DNA of 6,965 bases from contig CAIWHF010000099.1 of NCBI GenBank assembly GCA_903912405.1, forward strand, positions 1-6,965, written 5' to 3'. The translations under genes were made by a program, and so were the position numbers. Under the pieces are notes generated by a model. It ran no database searches. It saw only the letters and a list, made by a program, of their open reading frames with translations, and was not told the origin of the DNA. The first letter of the stretch is position 1. Each line of letters starts with the position of its first letter. Shown piece by piece: positions 1 through 6,489 of the stretch. This DNA is from an uncultured Bacteroidota bacterium. GTDB lineage: Bacteria; Bacteroidota; Bacteroidia; Chitinophagales; Chitinophagaceae.

Positions 1-1011
1 AATAAGTTCTTTTAATTGATCTATTGGTATGTTCTGAATGTGTGGTTTGCCTATGGTATCTAATAATATAAAATCAATGCCTTTGTCGGTACTTTTTTTA
101 TCATGCTTTACCATACTGTCAATAAGATCGTTTGAAAAAGTAATTTGCGTTGGTAATTGATATTGCTGTAAGAGGTTTTTAATTTTTATAGTATTAGCAG
201 GGTCAAATTTTCTAAGCGTTTCAGAAAGTTTGCAGGCATATAAAATGCCCAATCCTACTGCTTGTCCATGCGGAATAGTATGTGACTTTTCAATTGCATG
301 GCCTATTGTATGTCCGAAGTTTAATAATTTACGTACATGACTTTCTTTGAAATCAGCCATGACCATTTTATTTTTAGTACTTACGCAATGTTGAATAAGC
401 GCATCAATTTTATGAATATCTTTTTGGTAATCTTCTATAGTATGCATAAAGAGCATATCAAAAAAACGAACATCACTTAAACACGCATACTTTATAATTT
501 CTCCAAAACCATTTTTAAATTCATCTATAGGTAGGCTATTTAAGAAAGCATAGTCCATTAAAAGGAATGAAGGCAAATTGAAGGTTCCAATTAGATTTTT
601 CTGTTCGCCAAAATTGATACCGTTCTTGCCTCCAATAGAAGCATCAACCATGCTAAGTAGGGTAGTAGGAACAAATCCAAATTCGATACCTCTCATGTAT
701 ATAGCGGCAACAAAACCAGTGATATCAGAGACTACTCCACCGCCAACACCAACTAATAGGGTTTGTCTGTTGGCGTTAAGTACCAATAATTGATGAATGA
801 TAAAATCTATGGTTGACCAACATTTACTTGCTTCACCCGAAGGGATGAGAATATAAGGGCTTGCTTTGAATAAAGAAGTGTGTTTTTCAAAAACACAAGC
901 ATCTATTAGGTATATTATTTGCTTATCCTTCGCAATGGAAGCAATAGTATGAAAAGGTTCATTAATAAAATAATTAACCTGCTTGCCATCAAAAGATTCA
1001 CAATATTGCAT
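1..1011 (-). CDS. aroB: 3-dehydroquinate synthase, 3' end cut by window edge
   Basis: Converts DAHP to 3-dehydroquinate, the second step of the shikimate pathway, in the cytoplasm using NAD+ and a divalent metal (family knowledge). Translating the minus strand from the ATG at 1009-1011 gives 337 codons open to base 1, so only a short C-terminal tail is missing compared with the usual 350-odd residues. Visible family motifs are PSGE (57-60), the NAD-binding glycine cluster VGVGGGVVSD (87-96), the block PTTLLSMVDASIGGKNGIN (115-133), GEIIKYA (170-176), NFGHTIGHAIE (231-241) and HGQAVG (248-253). The expected metal ligands are E171, H234 and H248, all present. The ATG at 1011 is the only plausible start because an in-frame stop lies at 1051-1053. 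There is no clear Shine-Dalgarno sequence. The gene follows sodA but is separated from it by a strong terminator, so it is probably transcribed independently. Confidence 0.95.
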   Translation of the reverse strand, partial: MQYCESFDGKQVNYFINEPFHTIASIAKDKQIIYLIDACVFEKHTSLFKASPYILIPSGEASKCWSTIDFIIHQLLVLNANRQTLLVGVGGGVVSDITGFVAAIYMRGIEFGFVPTTLLSMVDASIGGKNGINFGEQKNLIGTFNLPSFLLMDYAFLNSLPIDEFKNGFGEIIKYACLSDVRFFDMLFMHTIEDYQKDIHKIDALIQHCVSTKNKMVMADFKESHVRKLLNFGHTIGHAIEKSHTIPHGQAVGLGILYACKLSETLRKFDPANTIKIKNLLQQYQLPTQITFSNDLIDSMVKHDKKSTDKGIDFILLDTIGKPHIQNIPIDQLKELI

Positions 1012-1025
1012 ACAACCTATTTTTG

Positions 1026-1033
1026 TAAAGTTA
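1026..1033 (-). promoter_or_regulatory. weak candidate -7 promoter element for aroB
   Basis: The minus strand reads TAACTTTA, seven of eight matches to the Bacteroidota -7 consensus TAnnTTTG, 14 bases ahead of the aroB ATG. No TTG or TTTG sits at the expected distance upstream. A promoter is expected here because the sodA terminator ends just upstream, but this element is tentative. Confidence 0.25.
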
Positions 1034-1071
1034 CTAGAAACTAATGGTAATTAGAAGGCGCTAATGGATAT

Positions 1072-1098
1072 AAAAAAAGGAGCCTAAGCTCCTTTTTA
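1072..1098 (-). terminator. intrinsic terminator after sodA (near-symmetric)
   Basis: A perfect 10-bp stem pairs 1074-1083 (AAAAAGGAGC) with 1088-1097 (GCTCCTTTTT) around a 4-base loop (CTAA on plus). On the minus strand it ends in a run of seven T, eight bases beyond the sodA stop codon. The T run on the plus side is also five long, so it could terminate in both directions. It insulates sodA from aroB. Confidence 0.9.
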
Positions 1099-1105
1099 TT
1101 ATTTA

Positions 1106-1711
1106 TTATTTACATGTTACAAAGCGATTGTTAAGTTCTTCCCAGTTTACTAAATTCCAAATAGCCGCTAAATAGTCTGCTCTTCTATTTTGATAATGTA
1201 AATAGTAAGCGTGTTCCCAAACGTCTATTCCAAAAATTGGTTGGCATTTGCACTCAGCAAGGTCCATTAGTGGATTGTCTTGATTGGGTGTAGAGCAAAT
1301 AGCTAGTTGGCCATCTTTAACACCTAACCATGCCCAGCCGCTTCCAAAACGGGTTGCGCCAGCCGCATTCATTTGTTCTTTCAATGCATCTACCGATCCA
1401 AATGTGGAATTGATAGCATCTGCTAAAGCACCTACAGGTGTGCCGCCAGCATTAGGTTGTAATGCCATCCAGAATTGTGTATGATTATAATGGCCGCCAC
1501 CATTGTTTCTTACTGCTGCAGGGAATTTAGAAATAGCACCCATTAAGCTAATGATATCCATGTTTTCAGCTTCCGTACCAGCAATTGCTTTATTTAAATT
1601 ATCTACATAAGCTTGGTGGTGCTTAGTATGATGAATGGTCATCGTTAAGGTGTCGATATGAGGCTCTAAAGCGTTGTATGCATAAGGTAATGCAGGTAAA
1701 GTATGTGTCAT
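1106..1711 (-). CDS. sodA: superoxide dismutase, Mn-type of the Fe/Mn family
   Basis: Dismutates superoxide to oxygen and hydrogen peroxide. The 201-residue length is normal and no signal peptide is visible, so it should be cytoplasmic. The N-terminal helical domain carries LPALPYAYNALEPHID (5-20) and IHHTKHHQAYV (26-36); the second carries NNGGGHYNHTQFW (69-81) and DVWEHAYYLHYQNRR (163-177). Expected metal ligands are H27, H77, D163 and H167. The outer-sphere glutamine is Q144 in TPNQDNP, and the 70s region has Gly-Gly-His rather than the FeSOD Gln. That pattern favours manganese or cambialistic use, though metal choice cannot be fixed from sequence. Cysteines C139, C154, C156 and C200 are somewhat numerous for this enzyme. 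It follows the porin gene by 31 bases, has its own promoter inside that gap and the porin 3' end, and is followed by a strong terminator. Confidence 0.96.
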   Translation of the reverse strand: MTHTLPALPYAYNALEPHIDTLTMTIHHTKHHQAYVDNLNKAIAGTEAENMDIISLMGAISKFPAAVRNNGGGHYNHTQFWMALQPNAGGTPVGALADAINSTFGSVDALKEQMNAAGATRFGSGWAWLGVKDGQLAICSTPNQDNPLMDLAECKCQPIFGIDVWEHAYYLHYQNRRADYLAAIWNLVNWEELNNRFVTCK

Positions 1712-1730
1712 GATGTTTGTTTTTAGAATG

Positions 1731-1759
1731 CAAATATAAGCCTTAAAATTTAGTACAAA
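1731..1759 (-). promoter_or_regulatory. Bacteroidota-type promoter for sodA
   Basis: The minus strand has TATATTTG (1738 to 1731), a perfect match to the -7 consensus TAnnTTTG. A TTTG (1759 to 1756) lies 17 bases upstream, at the short end of the spacing reported for this phylum. Transcription would start near 1725, leaving a leader of roughly 15 bases. The upstream element lies inside the last codons of the porin gene. Confidence 0.65.
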
Positions 1760-3230
1760 TGCTAAAAATAATACAACTCATAGAATTATTAATGCTAGCA
1801 ATAGGCACATTGATGCCATCTATAGTATAGGGCTGCTCTTGGCTATAGTTTTTAGTTAATACATAAGCGGCATCTAAATAAATTTGATCAAAACGAAGAC
1901 CAAATCCAAGGGCATACTTGATGCTTGAAAAATTTCTTTCTGAAGTTTTATTAGGATTGCCTACGAGATTAATACCAGCTCTAAACATTTTATTTTCAAG
2001 TCTCCATTCTGCGCCCACTCTATAATTTTGCGTGTTTTTGTAGATCGTGGAGATTTTATTATTTACAGCCGTCTGATACGATGCATATTCACTACTGTAT
2101 TTAAATCGCATATTTGTATAGTTCACATTTTCAATGTCTACACTTACAAATCCATTTTTGTTTAAAAAATAGGCAGCGCTCGCAATAAATTTATTAGGGG
2201 TTATTAAGGTGTAACTAAAATTATTGTCCTTGTCGGGCTGTGCAGTAGTGTTTGGCCCTGTAAGATCATTATACTTGATTTTTAAGTTTTCGGTATTCGT
2301 TTGTAGTTTAACTGCGTAAAGGTCATTCATAGCAAAGCTAGATCCGGTATGGTAGGCAAAACCTAATCGTATCTGATCGTTTAATTTTATAATACTGCCC
2401 ATTTTTAAATTAATACCTGTGCCGCTAGTGTTCAATTTCTCGGTGAACGTAAAGTTGTCAAAATCATTATTGGTATTGCCAGAGGCGTCTTTTTCTGTAA
2501 AGATTCTTGTAGCAGTGTAGTTTATAGAAGGAATGCCTATGGTGGCGCCTAACATCAATACATTATTGTAATTGCCACCAAAAGAAAGCACAATTTCATT
2601 CATGTTGCCACTTTGCGTATACGTTTTTGTTTGCGTAAGGGGCATGCCAGGAGTTACTACCGATTGAAACAGACCAGCTGAATTTTTATTTATTAAATAG
2701 GTTTGGTATCCTAAATATTGTGGAGAGTAGCCATCAACGGTATTAGTATTGTTGGCACCATTACTAAAATAACTACTGCCAGAATTGCTATTATTTGAAC
2801 CCGAATAGGCATAGTTTACATTAAAATCATTGACTCTGTTATATCCTATCGCGAAACCTGTTGACACCCAAGAAGTTTGTTCGTTATTTTCAGCTGCCTT
2901 AGATATGAATACCAGTCCGAGGGTGTTTACATTAAATTTGGTATTAGTTGTAACACTGGAATTGTTTTGAAATTCCCCTTTAGTAGTATTGATTTTTAAA
3001 CTTGGTGAAAATACAAATTCACTTTTTCTATAAAGACCAATGCCTGCTGGGTTATAGCTTAGTCCACCAAAGTCGGCTCCAATAGCTCCATTGGCATTGC
3101 CGTAACCTGCACTTCGTGCATTGCCATATAATTGCGTTTGACTATAACGCAAGGCATCTAGCTCATTTTGAGCCATTGCAAAATGACAGCAAAGCAGTAA
3201 GCTAATACTGTTGATTATAATTTTTTTCAT
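1743..3230 (-). CDS. FadL/OmpP1-like outer membrane beta-barrel protein
   Basis: A 495-residue exported protein resembling the OmpP1/FadL/TodX group, which carries hydrophobic substrates across the outer membrane; Bacteroidota members are often loosely named hemin receptors. The substrate here is unknown. Residues 1-20 form a signal peptide (MKK, hydrophobic core, AMA|Q). The mature start has the recognisable run DALRYSQTQLYGNARSAGYG (25-44), then GGLSYNPAGIGLYRKSEF (55-72), including the NPAG motif typical of the family. The rest alternates polar and aromatic residues as expected for beta strands, with Asn/Ser/Gly-rich loops (for example 144-165), and ends in Phe, the usual outer membrane insertion signal. 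I chose the ATG at 3230: an ATG at 3287 in the same frame would overlap the preceding gene and put 19 residues before the signal peptide. It starts 13 bases after the preceding gene with no visible promoter or Shine-Dalgarno sequence, so the two are probably co-transcribed. Confidence 0.85.
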   Translation of the reverse strand: MKKIIINSISLLLCCHFAMAQNELDALRYSQTQLYGNARSAGYGNANGAIGADFGGLSYNPAGIGLYRKSEFVFSPSLKINTTKGEFQNNSSVTTNTKFNVNTLGLVFISKAAENNEQTSWVSTGFAIGYNRVNDFNVNYAYSGSNNSNSGSSYFSNGANNTNTVDGYSPQYLGYQTYLINKNSAGLFQSVVTPGMPLTQTKTYTQSGNMNEIVLSFGGNYNNVLMLGATIGIPSINYTATRIFTEKDASGNTNNDFDNFTFTEKLNTSGTGINLKMGSIIKLNDQIRLGFAYHTGSSFAMNDLYAVKLQTNTENLKIKYNDLTGPNTTAQPDKDNNFSYTLITPNKFIASAAYFLNKNGFVSVDIENVNYTNMRFKYSSEYASYQTAVNNKISTIYKNTQNYRVGAEWRLENKMFRAGINLVGNPNKTSERNFSSIKYALGFGLRFDQIYLDAAYVLTKNYSQEQPYTIDGINVPIASINNSMSCIIFSICTKF

Positions 3231-3243
3231 AAACACTATTGCA

Positions 3244-4431
3244 TTATCGAGGTCTAAATCCGCCACCGCCACTATTGCCACCGCCACCTGGGTTGCCCAT
3301 ATCTCTTGGTCTTTGTTCTATTGGTCGTTCAAATCGTCTTGGTTCAGCTGCTGGTGCAGGTGAAGAAGGCTTGAAATTATCTTGGTTTCTTTGTTCATTA
3401 AATCTCGGACTTGGCTGCGCTTGCTGAATTGGATTGCTTCTATACGGTTGTTCGTTGTTGTAATAACGATCTTGTCGTGAAGGCGGATTTTGATTGGGCG
3501 TAGCAATAGGCTGATTTCTATCGGGTGTCTGGTAATTGCCGCTATTATTTCTGAAATCTCTATTGATGGGATTATTGTTGAGGTTGTTATAGCCACTTCT
3601 ATTATTATCTAATGGAGTTTGATTAGATCCATTTTCCATCACGCGATTTCCGTTATCGGGATTGCTCATTTTAAACCCACTACGAGGACCATTATTAATG
3701 CCACTTAAGGTGTAATTATTGCGTGCAAAATCATTACGCACTCTGTAACTGCCATTCATGGAGCCATGAGGTCCGTATTGATAATTGTTATTGTTTCCAT
3801 TATTGCCAGGGTAATAATTATTATAATGGTAATTATTCATGCCATAGTAATAGCCATCCCAGAAGCCGTTCGTGTAAAAATTGGAACCCCAATAACCTGA
3901 ATAATAGGGGTAGCTGTAGCAAGAAAAACCATGGTATCCATACCAGGTATTCCACGACCAATTAGAACTCCAATAAGGTCCGTAACTATAGCTTATTTGG
4001 TTTTGATAAAATCGATTGTAACTCCAATAAGGATCTACCCAATAGGGGTTATACCAATAGGGGTTGATATAAAAGCTGTAGTAACTTTGATTGTAAAACG
4101 GGGTATTAAATCTGCGTAGGTTGCTAGCATAATAATAATCGTCATTGTCATCGTAGTCTACATAGGCTTCATCGTCATAGTTCTGATTGTTCGATGACGA
4201 ATTATTGAAAGCATTGTTATTGTTATACGAGCTGGTAGAGTAATAAACCGAATTAGTCGTGTTTTGAGTAGCGCTTGAAGTATTATTATTTTTTTTCTGC
4301 TTTAATTTAGCGTTAGTCGCATCTGTACTGTTGAAATAAATGTCATCCTCATCAGTAGGGGTGTTCTGAGCAAAACTAGTGATGCTTAATAAAAACAAGC
4401 AACACAAAAGGGTGAATGATGATCGTTTCAT
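3244..4431 (-). CDS. secreted Asn/Tyr/Trp-rich low-complexity protein, function unknown
   Basis: A 395-residue exported protein with no assignable catalytic domain. Residues 1-21 are a signal peptide (MKRSS, hydrophobic core, SFA|Q). Next come an acidic start DEDDIYFN (27-34), an Asn/Ser/Thr-rich linker (about 48-85), an Asp/Tyr stretch (85-101) and LRRFNTPF (105-112). The core at 121-210 contains 25 Tyr and 9 Trp in 90 residues, with repeats NPYWY, NPYWV, DPYWS and GPYWS. The C-terminal half is Asn, Gln, Pro and Arg rich and ends in GGGGNSGGGGFRPR. From memory, this order (signal peptide, DDIYY-like start, acidic Tyr linker, RRF-like motif, aromatic YDPWY-type repeats) recurs in uncharacterised Bacteroidota proteins; no search was run. 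It is probably extracytoplasmic, perhaps surface or matrix associated (inference). It precedes the FadL-like gene by 13 bases and diverges from proS. Internal coding is continuous, so there is no sign of decay. Confidence 0.75.
   Translation of the reverse strand: MKRSSFTLLCCLFLLSITSFAQNTPTDEDDIYFNSTDATNAKLKQKKNNNTSSATQNTTNSVYYSTSSYNNNNAFNNSSSNNQNYDDEAYVDYDDNDDYYYASNLRRFNTPFYNQSYYSFYINPYWYNPYWVDPYWSYNRFYQNQISYSYGPYWSSNWSWNTWYGYHGFSCYSYPYYSGYWGSNFYTNGFWDGYYYGMNNYHYNNYYPGNNGNNNNYQYGPHGSMNGSYRVRNDFARNNYTLSGINNGPRSGFKMSNPDNGNRVMENGSNQTPLDNNRSGYNNLNNNPINRDFRNNSGNYQTPDRNQPIATPNQNPPSRQDRYYNNEQPYRSNPIQQAQPSPRFNEQRNQDNFKPSSPAPAAEPRRFERPIEQRPRDMGNPGGGGNSGGGGFRPR
4024..4068 (-). repeat. three 15-base tandem repeats encoding [N/D]PYW[Y/V/S]
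   Basis: CCAATAGGGGTT occurs at 4039-4050 and again at 4054-4065, in phase with a 15-base period. A diverged copy, CCAATAAGGATC, starts at 4024. On the minus strand they encode NPYWY, NPYWV and DPYWS. A further related unit, CCAATAAGGTCC (3970-3981), encodes GPYWS. The near-identity of two units suggests fairly recent duplication inside the gene. Confidence 0.75.
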
Positions 4432-4473
4432 AAAAATTAGGTTTTAGGTACAAACTGCTAAATGGAAATTAAG

Positions 4474-4481
4474 TACTTTTG
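4474..4481 (+). promoter_or_regulatory. -7 promoter element for proS
   Basis: TACTTTTG matches the Bacteroidota consensus TAnnTTTG exactly and lies 47 bases ahead of the proS ATG in the divergent intergenic region. Transcription would start near 4488, giving a leader of about 40 bases. No TTG or TTTG is present 17-23 bases upstream, so the -33 element is weak or absent. The leader is too short for a T-box or other large riboswitch. Confidence 0.5.
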
Positions 4482-4490
4482 CAAATACTA
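4482..4490 (-). promoter_or_regulatory. weak candidate -7 element for the secreted-protein operon
   Basis: The minus strand reads TAGTATTTG: the TA and TTTG halves of the -7 consensus with three bases between them instead of two. It abuts the proS -7 element and shares the palindrome TTTGCAAA (4478-4485). No upstream TTG at a normal distance is seen, so this is the best available candidate in the gap rather than a firm call. Confidence 0.2.
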
Positions 4491-4528
4491 TCACATAAAA
4501 GTACAACATAAACACTTTAATTAGACTA

Positions 4529-6004
4529 ATGAGTAAGACATTAACAACTCGTAAACAAGATTATTCGCAATGGTATAATGAACTAATTCTCAGAGGGGGA
4601 TTGGCCGATCATTCTGCTGTAAGGGGCTGTATGGTCATAAAACCATACGGATATGCCTTGTGGGAAAACATGAGAGATGAATTGGACCGTCAGTTTAAGG
4701 CTACAGGTCATCAGAATGCTTACTTTCCTTTATTTATCCCAAAGAGTTTTTTAAGTAAAGAGGCGGCTCACGTAGATGGCTTTGCTAAAGAATGTGCGGT
4801 GGTTACCCATTATCGTTTAAAGAATGATCCAAACGGAAAAGGTATTATTGTTGATCCTGAAGCAAAATTGGAAGAAGAGTTAATCGTTCGTCCTACTTCA
4901 GAAACAATCATTTGGAGTACCTATAAAAACTGGATACAATCATACCGAGATTTGCCGCTATTAATTAATCAATGGGCTAATGTAGTACGTTGGGAAATGC
5001 GTACACGTTTATTTTTACGTACGGCTGAATTTTTGTGGCAAGAAGGGCATACAGCACATGCAAGTAAAGAAGAGGCAATTGAAGAGACAGAACGCATGCT
5101 AGATGTGTATGCTAATTTTGCTGAAGAGTATATGGCCTTACCCGTAATTCGCGGTATTAAAAGTCCGAACGAGCGTTTTGCTGGAGCAGAAGAAACTTAT
5201 TGTATCGAAGCCTTAATGCAAGATGGTAAAGCATTGCAGGCAGGTACTTCTCATTTCTTGGGACAGAATTTTGCAAAAGCATTTGATGTGAAATTCTCCA
5301 CTAAAGACAATACAGAAGAGTATGTATGGGCTACCTCTTGGGGCGTGTCTACGCGTTTAATTGGAGCATTGGTGATGGCACATAGTGATGATGAAGGTTT
5401 AGTATTGCCTCCGAAAATAGCGCCGATACAAGTGGTGTTTGTGCCTATTTATAAAGGGCCTGATTCTAAACCAGCGATTGATGCTAAGATTAAAGAACTG
5501 GCAAAACAACTACAAGCTAAAGGCGTGCGCGTGAAAATGGATTTAGATGATGCTGCACGACCAGGCTGGAAATTTGCTGAGTATGAAATGCAAGGAATTC
5601 CTGTGAGAATAGCATTAGGTGCTCGTGATATGGAAAATAATCAAGTGGAAGTGGCACGCAGAGATACTAAAGAAAAGCAAGTGATGAGTATGGATGATTT
5701 AGACAGCCATATTGTTGATTTGCTATCGGCTATTCAAAATAATTTATTTGATCGTGCACAACAATTCAGAACAGCCATGACCACGGAAGTAACTACTTGG
5801 GAGGAATTTGTGGATGTTTTAGACAATAAAACGGGTTTTGTTTCAGCGCACTGGGATGGCACTCCAGAGACAGAAGAAAAAATAAAAGAATTGACGAAGG
5901 CAACGATTCGTTGCATTCCGTTGAATAATAAATTGGAAGCAGGTAAATGTATCTTAACGGGTAATCCGTCTACGCAACGTGTATTATTTGCAAGAGCGTA
6001 CTAG
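4529..6004 (+). CDS. proS: prolyl-tRNA synthetase, archaeal/eukaryotic-type
   Basis: Charges tRNA-Pro with proline using ATP. The 491-residue length and lack of a large insertion between motifs 2 and 3 mark the short archaeal/eukaryotic-type enzyme without the bacterial INS editing domain. The class II catalytic core includes YFPLFIPKSFL (65-75, motif 1 region), RPTSETIIW (121-129, the TxE proline-binding element), RWEMRTRLFLRTAEFLWQEG (154-173, motif 2) and SWGVSTRLIGALVMAHSDD (270-288, motif 3, R276). The anticodon-binding domain covers about 300-405 and the C-terminal domain about 410-491. The protein ends in LFARAY; a C-terminal Tyr is typical of this type. The C-terminal domain has only two cysteines (C462, C474), so the four-Cys zinc site seen in some relatives is absent. 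The ATG at 4529 gives the usual N-terminus. Its TAG stop overlaps the cdd stop on the opposite strand. Confidence 0.97.
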   Translation: MSKTLTTRKQDYSQWYNELILRGGLADHSAVRGCMVIKPYGYALWENMRDELDRQFKATGHQNAYFPLFIPKSFLSKEAAHVDGFAKECAVVTHYRLKNDPNGKGIIVDPEAKLEEELIVRPTSETIIWSTYKNWIQSYRDLPLLINQWANVVRWEMRTRLFLRTAEFLWQEGHTAHASKEEAIEETERMLDVYANFAEEYMALPVIRGIKSPNERFAGAEETYCIEALMQDGKALQAGTSHFLGQNFAKAFDVKFSTKDNTEEYVWATSWGVSTRLIGALVMAHSDDEGLVLPPKIAPIQVVFVPIYKGPDSKPAIDAKIKELAKQLQAKGVRVKMDLDDAARPGWKFAEYEMQGIPVRIALGARDMENNQVEVARRDTKEKQVMSMDDLDSHIVDLLSAIQNNLFDRAQQFRTAMTTEVTTWEEFVDVLDNKTGFVSAHWDGTPETEEKIKELTKATIRCIPLNNKLEAGKCILTGNPSTQRVLFARAY

Positions 6005-6480
6005 TCCATTTTTAAATAATCATTATTAAAACCAAAAGGTAGTAGATGGGTAGCATCTGCTACCTTTATTATTTCATCTAATGGACTGCACATATATACG
6101 GCAATAGGAGATTTTTGCCAATGTTGAATTTCGGCTATAGTTTGGCGGCATATGCCACATGGCGATAGGGGGTCTTGCTTTTCGCTTGCTGATTGATAGG
6201 TAATGATAATAGCTATTACCTTGCGTTCATGATCGCTCATATCTAAAGTGGATAAAGCCGCTCGTTCCGCACAAATTCCTGCCGGGTAGGCCGCATTTTC
6301 ATGATTTGATCCCGTGATGTAGGTATTGTCATCAAGTAAAACAGCACAGCCTACTTTGAAATGTGAATAGGGTGCATAAGCCTTTGCACAGGCATCTTTT
6401 GCGAGAGCCACTGCTTTCGATATGGATGGTGCAAGATCTTTAAGCAGGCAGCGCTCGAAGGTAAATGAATAAGTAGGCAT
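6001..6480 (-). CDS. cdd: cytidine deaminase
   Basis: Deaminates cytidine and deoxycytidine to uridine and deoxyuridine in pyrimidine salvage; cytoplasmic and zinc dependent. The 159 residues contain APYSHFKVGCAVL (36-48), SNHENAAYPAGICAERAAL (58-76) and PCGICRQT (107-114). C70, C108 and C111 are the expected zinc ligands and E72 the proton shuttle; N59 and E61 fit the nucleoside-binding positions. The C-terminal LLPFGF (146-151) is also typical. It begins 9 bases after the crcB stop, with no promoter visible, so it is probably the last gene of an MBL-hydrolase/crcB/cdd transcript. The stop codon shares the CTAG at 6001-6004 with the proS stop. Residues 138-149 are encoded by DNA that forms a hairpin on the opposite strand, the likely proS terminator. 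Confidence 0.95.
   Translation of the reverse strand: MPTYSFTFERCLLKDLAPSISKAVALAKDACAKAYAPYSHFKVGCAVLLDDNTYITGSNHENAAYPAGICAERAALSTLDMSDHERKVIAIIITYQSASEKQDPLSPCGICRQTIAEIQHWQKSPIAVYMCSPLDEIIKVADATHLLPFGFNNDYLKMD
6035..6067 (+). terminator. candidate proS terminator embedded in the cdd coding sequence
   Basis: AAAGGTAGTAGATG (6035-6048) pairs with CATCTGCTACCTTT (6054-6067) around a 5-base loop, a 14-bp stem starting 30 bases after the proS stop. The single imperfection, T6043 opposite G6059, is a U-G wobble in the plus-strand transcript but an A-C mismatch in the minus-strand transcript. The stem is followed on plus by TTTATTATTT, an interrupted T run. The strand asymmetry favours action on proS mRNA rather than cdd mRNA. 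Confidence 0.6.
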
Positions 6481-6489
6481 AGTTTATTT

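Noticed and set aside
578..1484. Plus-strand open frames at 578-793 and 1284-1484.
   Set aside because: They are antisense to aroB and sodA, which carry full family motifs; no promoter or start site supports them.
3231..3287. A longer start for the porin at 3287, adding 19 residues.
   Set aside because: The extra residues come from the Gly/Arg-rich 3' end of the preceding gene read in another frame, and they would precede a clear signal peptide starting at 3230.
3239..3596. Open frames on plus (3239-3427) and in another minus frame (3318-3596).
   Set aside because: They lie wholly inside the secreted-protein gene; the low-complexity codons keep other frames open and no independent motif or start signal supports them.
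4024..4068. A CRISPR-like or mobile repeat.
   Set aside because: The units are contiguous, 15 bases long and in codon phase, with no spacers; they are protein-coding repeats.
3723..4119. Two plus-strand open frames, at 3723-3965 and 3931-4119.
   Set aside because: Antisense shadows of the Asn/Tyr/Trp-rich repeat region, with composition that only mirrors its codons.
4432..4528. A T-box or other tRNA-sensing leader ahead of proS.
   Set aside because: The whole gap is 97 bases and the predicted leader about 40, with no T-box-like conserved element or terminator hairpin.
5734..5916. Minus-strand 60-residue open frame within proS.
   Set aside because: Antisense to the conserved C-terminal domain of proS, with no supporting signals.
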